Assembly (NCBI RefSeq): GCF_943192945.1 | Contig: NZ_CALPCE010000006.1 | Span: 62,001-126,000 of the forward strand | Direction of reading: 5' to 3' | DNA from: Anaerocaecibacter muris | GTDB taxonomy: Bacteria > Bacillota > Clostridia > Christensenellales > Pumilibacteraceae | DNA: 64,000 nucleotides | In this document: one piece after another, positions 6,811-16,341 of the stretch | Position numbering within the stretch: the stretch's first letter is position 1 | Layout of the letters: each line of letters starts with the position of its first letter | Position numbers and translations under genes: made by a program | The notes under the pieces: generated by a model | What the model was told of the DNA's origin: nothing | Database searches by the model: none | The model's input: the letters and a program-made list of their open reading frames with translations, nothing else

Positions 6811-8943
6811 TTGAAAACAAGCACTAAAGTTTTAATTGCCGTTATCAGCGTTATTCTTATCGGGGTTATCGTTTGGGTAATCGTTTACGCCTCGACGGGT
6901 TATAAAGAAAAGACTTATACCGAGCTCGTTAAGGATATTAACAACGAGAGCGTCGTTGAGATTTACCTTGAAAACGATACGGCATACGTCAAGACCGACA
7001 GTAGCGGCAACAAAGTCGCGTACAAAGTATTTGCGCGCGACACGCTTATTATCGAAGTTGTAACTAATTATAACGACAACAACGGCGAGAACAAAGACAT
7101 AGTTCTGTCGTTTAACGATCGTTACGCCACGTCCATAACCGACTATATCATACCCGTACTCGGTTTGTTGATGCTTGTCGTGCTTATGATCTTCATGTTC
7201 CGCGCGATGAGCAATTCCACCAAGTCCACAATGGACTTCGGCAAGACCAAAGCCAACATGCAGAACCAACTTAAAGTGCGGTTCTCGGACGTTGCGGGCG
7301 CGGAGGAAGAAAAAGAGGAACTTAAAGAAATTGTCGAGTTCCTTAAAAACCCGCAGAAGTTTACCGCGGTCGGCGCGCGCGTGCCGCACGGCGTGCTTTT
7401 GGTCGGACCTCCCGGAACGGGCAAGACCTTGTTTGCCAAAGCCGTTGCGGGCGAAGCGAACGTGCCGTTTTTCAGCAAGTCCGGCTCGGACTTTGTGGAA
7501 ATGTTTGTCGGCGTGGGCGCGTCGCGAGTGCGCGATTTGTTTGACCAAGCCAAAAAGAACATGCCCTGTATCGTGTTTATCGACGAGATCGACGCGGTCG
7601 GTCGTCAGCGCGGCGCGGGCATGGGCGGCGGCAACGACGAACGCGAGCAAACGCTCAACCAGTTGCTTGTCGCAATGGACGGTTTCGAGTCCAACGAGCA
7701 TATTATCGTCATGGCGGCGACCAACCGCAGCGACGTTCTCGACCCCGCGCTCATGCGTCCCGGTCGGTTCGACCGTCAGATTTATGTCAATCTTCCCGAC
7801 GTTCGCGGCAGGGAAGCAATATTAAAGGTGCACGCGCGCAATAAACCGCTCGCGTCGGACGTCGATTTCCAAGCGATAGCGCGCATTACGAGCGGCTTTT
7901 CGGGCGCGGACATAGAAAACCTTTTGAACGAAGCGGCAATCCTCGCCGCGCGCGACAACCGCACGCGCATAACCATGGAGGATATGTTCGAGGGTATTGA
8001 TAAGGTCGTCATGGGACCGCAAAAGAAATCGCGGCTTGTCACGCCCGTCGATCAGCGCATTACCGCCTATCACGAAGCGGGTCACGCCATCGTCGCGCGC
8101 CGCACAAAGGGTTGCGATCCCGTGCAAGAGGTGTCTATAATCCCGCGCGGTCAGGCTGCGGGCTACACCATGTACCGACCCGACAACGACAACAATCACA
8201 TTTCGCACAGCAAGGTGCTCGGCATGCTCGCGCAAGCCATGGGCGGCAGAGCGGCGGAAGAACTTGTCATCGAGGACTACACGGCAGGCGCGGTCGGCGA
8301 CCTGCAACAGGCTACCAACGTTGCGCGCAAAATGGTCACCGAGTGGGGCATGTCGGACAAAGTCGGTCCCGTGTATTACGGCGGCAGTCAAGAGGTGTTC
8401 CTCGGCAGGGATTATCAGACCCAGCATTCTTACTCGGAAGCGGTCGCGTCGCAGATAGACGCGGAGGTCAAGCGGTTGTTAGACGAGGCGCACGCCAAGG
8501 CGGTCAAGATTTTGACCGAGAACCGCAAGATTATGGAGAACATGGCGCGCGTGCTGTTGGAGTGCGAAACCATTTATTCCGAAGAAGTCGATATGCTAAT
8601 GGACGGCGCGTCGCCCGACGAAGTCAAAAAAGCGCTTGCCGAGCGATTGAGCTACAAAGCCGCGCACAAGAACGACATGGAAAAAGCGCCTATCAAAAAG
8701 CTGTCTGACTTTCAGCCTATAACCGAGCCGGAAAAGCCGAGCTTCGATTATAAGTCGGACGCGCCCGCAAAAACTGCGGATAACGGCTTGCAAAACGACG
8801 GCGCAGTCGAGCCTGAAACGGACAAACCGACAGCGGAACGCGCGCCCGCCAAAAAGCCCATCAAGCGCACGCCCAAACCCAAGGCGAGCGACGCGGATAA
8901 ACCCGCGAACACCGAGGACGGCGACAACGCGCCGCGCGAATAG
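6811..8943 (+). CDS. ftsH: ATP-dependent zinc metalloprotease FtsH
   Basis: 710 residues starting with TTG at 6811, placed 6 bases after GCGGAGGAATCC; the nearby ATG at 6795 is out of frame. Two membrane segments (about 7-28 and 112-132) flank an extracytoplasmic domain. The AAA module has Walker A GPPGTGKT near residue 199, Walker B VFIDEID and the second region of homology MRPGRFDRQ. The peptidase has the zinc motif HEAGH near residue 421. The C-terminal 90 residues are an unusually long Lys/Pro/Asp-rich tail. FtsH degrades damaged membrane proteins and regulators and, in spore formers, helps start sporulation. This is the first clear host gene after the prophage. Confidence 0.97.
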   Translation: MKTSTKVLIAVISVILIGVIVWVIVYASTGYKEKTYTELVKDINNESVVEIYLENDTAYVKTDSSGNKVAYKVFARDTLIIEVVTNYNDNNGENKDIVLSFNDRYATSITDYIIPVLGLLMLVVLMIFMFRAMSNSTKSTMDFGKTKANMQNQLKVRFSDVAGAEEEKEELKEIVEFLKNPQKFTAVGARVPHGVLLVGPPGTGKTLFAKAVAGEANVPFFSKSGSDFVEMFVGVGASRVRDLFDQAKKNMPCIVFIDEIDAVGRQRGAGMGGGNDEREQTLNQLLVAMDGFESNEHIIVMAATNRSDVLDPALMRPGRFDRQIYVNLPDVRGREAILKVHARNKPLASDVDFQAIARITSGFSGADIENLLNEAAILAARDNRTRITMEDMFEGIDKVVMGPQKKSRLVTPVDQRITAYHEAGHAIVARRTKGCDPVQEVSIIPRGQAAGYTMYRPDNDNNHISHSKVLGMLAQAMGGRAAEELVIEDYTAGAVGDLQQATNVARKMVTEWGMSDKVGPVYYGGSQEVFLGRDYQTQHSYSEAVASQIDAEVKRLLDEAHAKAVKILTENRKIMENMARVLLECETIYSEEVDMLMDGASPDEVKKALAERLSYKAAHKNDMEKAPIKKLSDFQPITEPEKPSFDYKSDAPAKTADNGLQNDGAVEPETDKPTAERAPAKKPIKRTPKPKASDADKPANTEDGDNAPRE

Positions 8944-8994
8944 TCGGCGTGACAAAATCAACGATAAGAATAATTGTTTCGGACGGAAAACTAT

Positions 8995-9723
8995 ATGTCG
9001 AAGAACAAGAACAAAACAAATAAATCGGGAAGCGTGACCGTTGTAGGCTCGCACAAAAAGGCGAATATAATCGTCGCTGTCGTGGTCGGCATAGCCGCGC
9101 TTATCCTTATCGCGGTTGCGGTGCTTTGCTCCGTGCGCGTCGACCCGCTCGACGGGCTTAAAAAGCCCGAGCGTTACGACCTGTATAAGGTCGGCACGTC
9201 CGCGCCTATGTCCACCAACGACGGCGAGCAGAGCAAAATTCGCAACGCTTTGAACGATATGGATTTCAGCGTTATGAACGCTATTCTCCAATGGAATTGG
9301 GACTATTCGTATAACTTTAAGCGCGACGGCGACGGCAAAAAAATTCAAATGACGGCGGAAGCTATAGGCAATATCGGCGCGACTAACAGCGAGTACATGG
9401 TCGAGTATGTCTATAAACCCGCGCAATACAAATACGACCCGACGGAAAATAAGAGCGTTTTGGAATACTCGACGGCGCAGTCGTTAAAGGTTGACGGCGA
9501 AACGATTTACTTCGATCGCGTAAAAGTGCTTATCGGCAACACTGCGGGCAGCGTGGGCGAAATAACGCTGTATCCGTACTTGTACGATCGAGTGAACAAC
9601 AAAGTAGCGGACGGAGGCGAGGCTTACGATTCGTATCGCGTTACGCCCATAAAAGTGCGCGCGAACACGACCGCGGCATACGCCGCGCTTGCGGAAATTG
9701 TACGACTTAACGAAATAGGCTAA
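8995..9723 (+). CDS. Membrane-anchored protein of unknown function
   Basis: 242 residues from ATG 8995, preceded by GGACGGAAA; an in-frame TTG at 8974 has no ribosome site. There is a short Lys/Asn-rich cytoplasmic N-terminus, one membrane segment (about residues 25-47), then an extracellular domain of about 190 residues with few cysteines. It lies 51 bases after ftsH with no terminator between and is closed by its own terminator, so it is probably co-transcribed with ftsH. The family is not recognised. Confidence 0.7.
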   Translation: MSKNKNKTNKSGSVTVVGSHKKANIIVAVVVGIAALILIAVAVLCSVRVDPLDGLKKPERYDLYKVGTSAPMSTNDGEQSKIRNALNDMDFSVMNAILQWNWDYSYNFKRDGDGKKIQMTAEAIGNIGATNSEYMVEYVYKPAQYKYDPTENKSVLEYSTAQSLKVDGETIYFDRVKVLIGNTAGSVGEITLYPYLYDRVNNKVADGGEAYDSYRVTPIKVRANTTAAYAALAEIVRLNEIG

Positions 9724-9730
9724 ACGCATT

Positions 9731-9760
9731 AACCCGACATAAAACGTCGGGTTTTGTTTT
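9731..9760 (+). terminator. Terminator after the ftsH operon
   Basis: ACCCGAC pairs with GTCGGGT over a 7-base loop, followed by TTTGTTTT. Confidence 0.85.
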
Positions 9761-9821
9761 GCCGTTTTAGTAGGCATTAACTCTGTCGGATATATACCGT
9801 CTAACTGTGCATGCTATATAT

Positions 9822-10949
9822 ATGTTTAACGGCAGGCAACGGAATATAAGTGTTTTACGGCGTATAGCGGCTGTGTGTGCGGCTGTCGCGGTGATTATCG
9901 GCGCGGCGTTTGCGGCGAATTTTGCGGCAGAGCAAAACGCGCGTAAAGCGGTCGTCGCGCCTCGGACGGCGACGTGCGGCACGCAAGATCGCGTGCTGTA
10001 CGACGGAAAAATAGATCACATTTTCACGCACGAATTGGTGTTCGATACAGAAAAAGCGTTTTCGCCTAAAAATTCTTTGCGCGACTGTTTCGATAAAGAT
10101 CATCTTACGGCAAAGGAGTTTGCCGCATTGCTCGATCAGCTTTACGACAACGGTTATGCGCTAATCGGCTTGGACAGAGCGTTGCGCGCAGAACCGCTGT
10201 ACATGCCGCGCGGCAAGCGGCCGCTTGTCATGTCGTTCGACGATATGACTTACGACACCGTCGGGCGCGGGTGCATAGACAAACTTGTGCTGTACGACGG
10301 GCGGGTGTGCGACTATACCGCAAACGCTTCGCCGCATACGACGCGCGAGCGCGAGAACGTTACTATACTCGAAAGTTTTATCGAAAAACACCCTGATTTT
10401 TCGGTGGACGGCGCGCGCGCAACGCTGTGCGTAAACGGATATAACGGCATACTCGGTTACAGGATTACGCCCGACTGTCGGGTGAGCGAGGCGCGTATGG
10501 AGAGCGACACAGTAGAGTGTAAAGCGCTTGTCAAACATCTCAAAGAACTCGGCTACGCTTTCGCGTCGCACACGTACTATCATAAGTACTTTAATTCGAT
10601 GAACGCGCGGCAGATAGAAAAAGACTGCGCGGCGTGGGCGCGTTATATCGCGCCCATAGCGGGCGAAACGCGCGTTTTGTGTTTTCCGTCGGGCGAGCAT
10701 AAGGCGCGAAGCTCAAAAATGGACGTTTACAAAAAACACGGTTACAATGTGTTTTTGTGCGTGGGGGATTACGACGGCACGGATTACGAAAAAACGGCGC
10801 GTGACGCGCGGTTTGTGTATCGCTTGCCGTTCGACGGCACGGCGTTAAGACTGTACGAAAAAAGTTACGCGCGGCTTGCCGACACTAAAAAAATTTACGA
10901 CAATACGCGGTTCCGACCGTTCGATTATAAGGGGTCGTATTATTATTAA
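9822..10949 (+). CDS. Polysaccharide-deacetylase-like secreted or membrane-anchored protein
   Basis: 375 residues from ATG 9822 (a GTG at 9807 is also in frame; neither has a clear ribosome site). There is an N-terminal membrane/signal segment (about residues 12-32). LVMSFDDMTYD is the NodB-type motif 1, SHTYYH is close to the zinc-binding HxxxH motif 2, and CFPSGE resembles motif 3. These suggest carbohydrate esterase family 4 or a close relative acting outside the membrane on peptidoglycan or another glycan. The spacing between motifs is longer than in classical family members, so activity should not be taken as proven. Confidence 0.7.
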   Translation: MFNGRQRNISVLRRIAAVCAAVAVIIGAAFAANFAAEQNARKAVVAPRTATCGTQDRVLYDGKIDHIFTHELVFDTEKAFSPKNSLRDCFDKDHLTAKEFAALLDQLYDNGYALIGLDRALRAEPLYMPRGKRPLVMSFDDMTYDTVGRGCIDKLVLYDGRVCDYTANASPHTTRERENVTILESFIEKHPDFSVDGARATLCVNGYNGILGYRITPDCRVSEARMESDTVECKALVKHLKELGYAFASHTYYHKYFNSMNARQIEKDCAAWARYIAPIAGETRVLCFPSGEHKARSSKMDVYKKHGYNVFLCVGDYDGTDYEKTARDARFVYRLPFDGTALRLYEKSYARLADTKKIYDNTRFRPFDYKGSYYY

Positions 10950-11001
10950 AACAGCCGTGTTGTCGGCAAATCGGCGCGAGCGGCGCGGGGCGGATAAAGG
11001 C

Positions 11002-11030
11002 TTGCTTTCGGCGGTGAAAAATGTTACAAT
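11002..11030 (+). promoter_or_regulatory. Promoter of the nucleoside phosphorylase gene
   Basis: TTGCTT (11002-11007), a 17-base spacer and TACAAT (11025-11030). Confidence 0.6.
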
Positions 11031-11124
11031 GTATAAGTAAGCGTATTGCGAAACGTCTGTGCTTTTTTACGGTGTTTCGCAAAATGACGCGCTTGCGGCA
11101 AGCACGCCGCGACGAGGTGAATAT

Positions 11125-11856
11125 ATGATTAAATTTATCGACGAGCAAGCTATTATTACTCCGTTTTGCGAAAACGTCCAAGCGAACGTTGCAATTACGG
11201 CGTTCAGCGATCATACATACGGCGAGCTTTTGCGCGTTACGGGCGCAAAGCCGCGCGCGGTTATAAAAGGCGGTTGCGACGTGGATGTTTTTACGTTCGA
11301 GCGCAACGGCAAGCGCATAGCCGTGTATAAAAGTCCCGTCGGCGCGCCCGCGGCGGTTGCGACCATGGAAGAGATAATTGCGGCGGGCGTCGAACACGTC
11401 GTGGCGTTCGGTATTTGCGGCGCGCTTGTGCACACTCCGCCGCAAACTTTTATCGTGCCCGACAAGGCGTATCGCGACGAGGGCACGAGCTATCACTATA
11501 TGCCGCCCACGGAATACATCGATTTGACCAACAGTGCGCGCGTAAAAAAACTGCTCGACGGCAGCGGTATAAACACGCTTGTCGGCGGCACGTGGACGAC
11601 GGACGGGTTTTACCGCGAAACGCGCACTCGTGCGGACGAATTGAAAGCAAAAGGCTGTATCGCCGTTGAAATGGAGAGCTCGGCGTTACAGGCGGCGGCA
11701 AACTTCCGCAATAAACAGTTTTACACGTTTTTCATAACGGCGGACAGCCTTGCGGGCGAGCAGTGGCAACCGAACGACATTTTGGATCTTAAAGCGACCG
11801 ACTCGACGACAGTCGCCGTCGCCGCGGCAATAAAGCTGGCGGAAGAGTTGGCGTAA
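11125..11856 (+). CDS. Nucleoside phosphorylase (uridine phosphorylase-like)
   Basis: 243 residues from ATG 11125, directly after GAGGTGAAT; the frame is open from 11059 but has no other good start. The fold signature is visible: a glycine-rich phosphate/ribose segment (FGICGALV), a purine/pyrimidine-site region with GTSYHYMPP, and VEMESSALQAAANF, the ribose-binding Met-Glu typical of the PNP/UDP family. The enzyme would split nucleosides with phosphate for salvage. Substrate choice (uridine or purine nucleosides) cannot be fixed by eye. It is transcribed alone from its own promoter. Confidence 0.85.
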   Translation: MIKFIDEQAIITPFCENVQANVAITAFSDHTYGELLRVTGAKPRAVIKGGCDVDVFTFERNGKRIAVYKSPVGAPAAVATMEEIIAAGVEHVVAFGICGALVHTPPQTFIVPDKAYRDEGTSYHYMPPTEYIDLTNSARVKKLLDGSGINTLVGGTWTTDGFYRETRTRADELKAKGCIAVEMESSALQAAANFRNKQFYTFFITADSLAGEQWQPNDILDLKATDSTTVAVAAAIKLAEELA

Positions 11857-11957
11857 ATAAACGCATTGCGGCGATCGCTGACAAAACGAGCGGTTTTCGC
11901 ATATTCGACGACGGCGGAATAAAAACCAAATAAATGGCAAAAACATATTGAAAACGT

Positions 11958-11986
11958 TTGATTTTTTCCCCGCTGTTTAGTATAAT
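11958..11986 (+). promoter_or_regulatory. Promoter of the foldase gene
   Basis: TTGATT (11958-11963), a 17-base spacer and TATAAT (11981-11986). The start codon at 12024 lies 38 bases downstream. Confidence 0.75.
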
Positions 11987-12023
11987 AGCAGGACAAGGTT
12001 TAATTGGTATAGGTGTCACAAAA

Positions 12024-13820
12024 GTGTTTAAACGCATTGTTATAGGAATATTGACTTTCGTGCTGGCGGCTTTGGGGCTGTGCGGCTGTTCTTTCTTTAC
12101 GCACGATACGGAGCGCGACTTACAACAAAAAGTTGCTTATGTAAAGCCATACACCATCACCAATTCGGTCATGGAAGGCGAGGGCGACGACCAGCAGATA
12201 AAGGTTGTCGAATATGCCACGTCGGGCAAAACCGTATACAAACGCGATCTTGTAGAGTACGTAAACAACAATGCGAGCAACCTTTCCCAGTCGTTCACCG
12301 ACCCGAAAGCAATGTACAATTACGCGTTGAGCATGCTCGTAAACGTAGAGCTTGTCACCAACGAAGTGGATGCGCTTATAGACTGCGGCAAGGTGGAGTG
12401 GACGCAAGCCGAATCCAATACCGTCAAAAAGAGCATTTATTCCATTATCGACAATACGCTTACTTCCATTAAAAACGAAATACTGTCCAACCGCGGGCAG
12501 GAAGAAATAAACACCGATAACGACAGCGTAAATTCGGAAACTACCTATCCCGTAAAGCCCGACGCCGATGAGGACGACGATTTTTCGGATATAGAGGATA
12601 TTCCCGCAGTCAAGCCTTGGAACCCGAGCGAATCCAAATACCCCGGCATACACGGCGACGACGATACGCGGTCGCTCGAACGCGAGGCAATGCGGCGTTT
12701 CGTCGCGTTGGTCAAAGACCGCGTCAACGACGATTTCCGTTTAAACCAGCCCGAGCGCAAGTGGCTCAAATCCAAAATCGACAACGAAATAAAGGCGCTC
12801 GACCGCCTTATCAATACCGAAGGTATCGTCGCGGTATATCCCAAAATCGGCGATTACAGCTATCCCATGACGGAGAGCGAAAGCGAATTTGGTTATATAA
12901 TGTATTATATAAGCGGCGAATCGCTCGAACGCTCGCAAAAGATCACTTCGTTGCAGTCCTATCTTACCGAGGGCGTGACGGTGGACGATGCGGAAATTAC
13001 GCGCGACTTTGAATCCAAGCTCAACGAGCAACGCAGTCTGTACAGCACGGACGTAGCGGCTTATAACTCCGCAATGTCGGACGACTCGACCACTGTGTTG
13101 TATCACCCCAACAACAATTATTTCTATGTTAAGCATATCTTGTTGCCGTTCTCGGACGAACAAAAAGACGCGCTTGCACAGTATAAAAAACGTCCCGAGG
13201 TCGCGGGCGCGCAGGAAGACGACCAAAAACAGCTTATAGCGGAATACAGAGCGCGCCTTGCCGAGGCTATAACGTGCTATCCTCACGAGAACGGCGAAGA
13301 CGATCTTTCCCGTCCCATGACGGTGGAACAGGTCATGTCGCATGTTCAGTCGGTCATGCGCCCGCTCGAAGCCAACGTTGCGCGCGCGGACGTCACGTTC
13401 GACGACTTGATTTATCTTTACAATACCGACCCCGGCGCGTTCGGAAACAACAAGGGCTATGTCGTTAAGTACGAGCTCGACGAGGGCGAGGATGAAACGT
13501 ATATGCAGGAGTTCGCGGACGCGGCGCGCGACATGCGCGACAATATTTCCGTCGGGCAGGTTTACGGCGAGCCTGTTATAACGGATTACGGCGTACACAT
13601 TATGTATCTTGCATCCGTCACCAAAATAGGCGCGGTGTCCATCAACGACTACACCACCCCCGGCAGACTGGAAACTTATTTCGACGTGTTTGAAAAACCC
13701 GTGCGCGCCAAGCGCGAGGAGAACGCATATAATATTTGGGAACGCAATGTTTTGTCGTATAATTATAACAAGTATACCGAAACGTACACCGACAACTTCT
13801 CCGATCTTTGGGAAGACTAA
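12024..13820 (+). CDS. PrsA-like peptidyl-prolyl isomerase lipoprotein
   Basis: 598 residues from GTG 12024; the frame is open from 11958, but that lies in the promoter. The signal sequence ends in LCGC, with Cys22 as the lipidated residue. A long helical N-terminal region follows (about 25-340), with an acidic Asp/Glu insert around residues 170-215. The parvulin domain runs from about residue 363 to 535, beginning YFYVKHILLPF and ending with VITDYGVHIMYL, interrupted by a helical insertion. It should assist folding of secreted proteins outside the membrane. It is about twice the length of Bacillus PrsA. It stands just upstream of ybaB-recR. Confidence 0.85.
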   Translation: MFKRIVIGILTFVLAALGLCGCSFFTHDTERDLQQKVAYVKPYTITNSVMEGEGDDQQIKVVEYATSGKTVYKRDLVEYVNNNASNLSQSFTDPKAMYNYALSMLVNVELVTNEVDALIDCGKVEWTQAESNTVKKSIYSIIDNTLTSIKNEILSNRGQEEINTDNDSVNSETTYPVKPDADEDDDFSDIEDIPAVKPWNPSESKYPGIHGDDDTRSLEREAMRRFVALVKDRVNDDFRLNQPERKWLKSKIDNEIKALDRLINTEGIVAVYPKIGDYSYPMTESESEFGYIMYYISGESLERSQKITSLQSYLTEGVTVDDAEITRDFESKLNEQRSLYSTDVAAYNSAMSDDSTTVLYHPNNNYFYVKHILLPFSDEQKDALAQYKKRPEVAGAQEDDQKQLIAEYRARLAEAITCYPHENGEDDLSRPMTVEQVMSHVQSVMRPLEANVARADVTFDDLIYLYNTDPGAFGNNKGYVVKYELDEGEDETYMQEFADAARDMRDNISVGQVYGEPVITDYGVHIMYLASVTKIGAVSINDYTTPGRLETYFDVFEKPVRAKREENAYNIWERNVLSYNYNKYTETYTDNFSDLWED

Positions 13821-13849
13821 TCGGCGCGTAAACAGACAAGGAGTTTATT

Positions 13850-14182
13850 ATGGCAAGGTTCGGCGGATATAACCGCGGCGGTGGCGGCGGTATGAACATG
13901 CAACAAATGATGCAACAGGCGCAAAAGTTGCAAGAGCAAATGGCGCAGGCTAAAGAGGAGCTCGAAGACGCGCGCGTAACGGGCACTGCGGGCGGCGGCG
14001 CGGTAACGGTAACCATTTCCGGCAGTAAGCGGTTTATTTCCGTACAGATCAAACCCGAAGTAGTCGATCCCGACGACGTGGAAATGCTGGAAGACCTTAT
14101 CACGGCGGCGGCTAACGAGGCTTATGCCGAAGCGGACGAACTTGTCAAAAACAGCCCGCTATCGCAACTCGGCGCGTTTTAA
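13850..14182 (+). CDS. ybaB: YbaB/EbfC family nucleoid-associated protein
   Basis: 110 residues behind AAGGAG. A Gly/Arg-rich start leads into MNMQQMMQQAQKLQEQM, the helical YbaB signature, then a glycine-rich strand pair (TAGGGAVTVTISG) and a C-terminal helix. Proteins of this family bind DNA as dimers and almost always precede recR, as here, where the stop codon overlaps the recR start by one base. Confidence 0.93.
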   Translation: MARFGGYNRGGGGGMNMQQMMQQAQKLQEQMAQAKEELEDARVTGTAGGGAVTVTISGSKRFISVQIKPEVVDPDDVEMLEDLITAAANEAYAEADELVKNSPLSQLGAF

Positions 14183-14766
14183 TGAAAGAAATAAAGAGTA
14201 TAGCGGCGTTGGCAAGTCGTTTCGGCATGCTCCCCGGCGTCGGCAGAAAGACCGCGTTGCGTTATGCGCACGCGGTTATAGATTTTACGGAACAGGACGT
14301 CGAAGCGTTTTGCGCCGCGCTTAAAGAAGTAAAAAACAGCGTAAGGCTGTGTAAGGTGTGCGGGAATTACACCGACGACGAGGTGTGCGACTTGTGCGCG
14401 TCGCGGCAGACCAAGCAAATTTGCGTGGTGTCCTATCCCAAGGACGTGACGGCGATAGAACGAACGGGCGCGTTCGACGGGGTGTATCACGTACTCCACG
14501 GCACGCTTTCGCCCATGAATAACCGCACGCCCGACGACCTCAATATTAAGTCGCTGTTGCCGCGCTTAAGCGACGCGGAAGAAGTTATTATTGCGACCAA
14601 TCCCGACGTCGAGGGCGAAGCTACGGCGGTATACCTTGCTCGACTTTTAAAGCCGCTCGGCGTAAAAGTCACGAGAATAGCGCAAGGCATATCTATGGGA
14701 TCGGAACTCGAATACGCCGACGCGGTCACGCTCTCGCAAGCGTTGGGGCGGCGTACGGCTTTATAA
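14182..14766 (+). CDS. recR: Recombination protein RecR
   Basis: 194 residues. The order is a helix-hairpin-helix (LPGVGRKTALRYA), a four-cysteine zinc finger (CKVCGNYTDDEVCDLC) and a Toprim domain ending with a Walker-B-like region. Length and order are as in standard RecR. It acts with RecF and RecO to load RecA on gapped DNA. It is translationally coupled to ybaB and followed by a terminator. Confidence 0.96.
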   Translation: MKEIKSIAALASRFGMLPGVGRKTALRYAHAVIDFTEQDVEAFCAALKEVKNSVRLCKVCGNYTDDEVCDLCASRQTKQICVVSYPKDVTAIERTGAFDGVYHVLHGTLSPMNNRTPDDLNIKSLLPRLSDAEEVIIATNPDVEGEATAVYLARLLKPLGVKVTRIAQGISMGSELEYADAVTLSQALGRRTAL

Positions 14767-14774
14767 TACATAAT

Positions 14775-14800
14775 ATACGACGTCAAACGTCGTATTTTTA
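14775..14800 (+). terminator. Terminator after recR
   Basis: ATACGACGT and ACGTCGTAT form a 9-bp stem with a CAA loop, followed by TTTTT. Confidence 0.9.
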
Positions 14801-14844
14801 TGCGCGTAAACGACGCAGGTGCGCGCAAGGATACGGGAGAAAAA

Positions 14845-16017
14845 TTGACAGAGATCACAAAAGAACAGTTGCGCGATTTTTATATCAATTATCACGGGTT
14901 CGTCGAGTTTTTCGAGCTTGACGGGCAGTCTGCGATTTCGCATATTTTCGAGCGTATTAAATCCGTGCAGTACGATCCGCTCAACATAATCGGCAGAAAC
15001 GCCGAGCTCGCAATGTTTTCGCGCAATAAAAACGTGACGCGCGAGGATTTATTTGCGGCATTGTATGACAGACGCGAGCTTGTTGACGGCTGGGATAAGA
15101 TGATGTGTATATTTCAGTCGGCGGAGTTTGAAAAGTTTAAGTATGTGCGCGACGAATCCGCACGGCAGTATAGGACGGTTATGAGCCGGCGCGGACAGGA
15201 CGATTGTCACGCCGCAACGGAAGATATTTACGGGTATTTGGCGCGCAACGGCGAATCGTCGGTCACGGATATACCGTCGCCTAAAACAAATAACGGTGGG
15301 TGGGGTCCGTCAAAGGTCGCGGGCGTATGTTGCGAATATCTGTGGAACAGCGGGCGAATAACGGTTGCGCGTAAAAAGGGTGTAGTCAAATCGTTCGACA
15401 CGACGGAGCGGTTGTTGGGCAAGGACTGGCAGGCAAACGAGTTTTCGGACTTCGACGAATTTTTGCGCTGGTATGTAAAACGTCGCGTCCAATCGGTGGG
15501 CGCGGCATGCGGCAAAAACGGCGGCGCATGGCTGGGCATATACGTTGACGACAAAGAGTTGCGCGAACGCGCTATCGCACAGCTTGTAGAGCTTGGCGAA
15601 TTGTTGCCGATAGCGGTCGAGGGTGTAAAGAATACATATTATATCCCGCGCGGCGCGGAGCGGTTTTTATCTCCGTCAAAAAACGAGCGCGCGGTGTTTG
15701 TCGCGCCGCTCGATAATCTGATATGGGATAGGGCGAGCATAAAAAGCGTGTTCGACTTCGATTACAGTTGGGAGGTGTACGCGCCCAAAGTCAAGCGTAA
15801 GTACGGCTATTACGTATTGCCTATAATAATAGGCAATCGCTTTGTCGGCAGAATAGAGCCTGTGCTCAACAAGGCAAAAACGGAATTGCATGTGCAAAAC
15901 ATTTGGTTTGAAGACGGGTATACCGCGAGTGCGGATGACTTGCAAAAGATAACAGATGAAGCAAAACGCTTGGCATCGTTCCTAAACGTCGAAGCCGATA
16001 TAAATATCCGCGTGTAG
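14845..16017 (+). CDS. AlkZ/YcaQ-type winged-helix DNA glycosylase
   Basis: 390 residues from TTG 14845, which has GGGAG 6 bases upstream; the ATG at 14800 sits on the recR terminator and is less likely. The protein shows the HTH_42 family pattern: VQYDPLN carries the Q-x-D catalytic motif of AlkZ-type enzymes (YcaQ types have Q-x-Q), and the C-terminal half has VAPLDNLIWDR and KRKYGYYVLPII, the family's best conserved blocks. Members unhook interstrand crosslinks or remove alkylated bases. It stands alone between a terminator and the rearranged rtcB region. Confidence 0.85.
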   Translation: MTEITKEQLRDFYINYHGFVEFFELDGQSAISHIFERIKSVQYDPLNIIGRNAELAMFSRNKNVTREDLFAALYDRRELVDGWDKMMCIFQSAEFEKFKYVRDESARQYRTVMSRRGQDDCHAATEDIYGYLARNGESSVTDIPSPKTNNGGWGPSKVAGVCCEYLWNSGRITVARKKGVVKSFDTTERLLGKDWQANEFSDFDEFLRWYVKRRVQSVGAACGKNGGAWLGIYVDDKELRERAIAQLVELGELLPIAVEGVKNTYYIPRGAERFLSPSKNERAVFVAPLDNLIWDRASIKSVFDFDYSWEVYAPKVKRKYGYYVLPIIIGNRFVGRIEPVLNKAKTELHVQNIWFEDGYTASADDLQKITDEAKRLASFLNVEADINIRV

Positions 16018-16025
16018 AAATAAAA

Positions 16026-16091
16026 TCACCTTTTAAATTTGCAGCCCTCGCTGTGTTTGCGGTATCCGCGCCACGGACTCCAACTTGTCAT
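16026..16091 (-). pseudogene. Truncated N-terminus of a DUF5131 (phage Gp37/Gp68)-like gene
   Basis: A 21-codon frame on the minus strand starts at ATG 16091 with AAAGGAGGCGCAA in front. It reads MTSWSPWRGYRKHSEGCKFK and then meets a stop at the 3' end of the glycosylase gene. W-x-PW-x-G followed by SEGCK is how DUF5131 proteins begin, but their next residues (the second cysteine and the remaining 200 or so residues) are missing. It looks like the surviving 5' end of a deleted gene, though a real tiny peptide cannot be excluded. Confidence 0.4.
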
Positions 16092-16341
16092 TTGCGCCTC
16101 CTTTTTTGCGGTTGTAATTATCTGTTAGATAAACTGTCGATATACAGTCCGTCTATTTACCTGTGAAAATCGGTCTAAAAGCAATGACGCTTTTAGACCG
16201 ATACGCTTGTGTGTGTTTTACGAAATCTCGCGTTTTTATAGATGTGTGCTACAAAATCTCGTTTTTCTGTATTTTGAATCGCTTTACCTTAATATGGTCT
16301 GCAGGCGTTTTATATGCTGCGCAACATCTATATCCGTTTTT
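16092..16341. other. Intergenic stretch downstream of rtcB
   Basis: Apart from copy A of the 47-nt hairpin repeat, I see no convincing gene or RNA here. The segment next to rtcB is rich in pyrimidine on the plus strand. Confidence 0.5.
16163..16209. repeat. 47-nt hairpin repeat, copy A
   Basis: Identical over 47 bases to 18168-18214. The core ATCGGTCTAAAAGC and GCTTTTAGACCGAT forms a perfect 14-bp stem around AATGAC. On the minus strand it is followed by TTTTC, so it may end the rtcB transcript. Confidence 0.9.
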
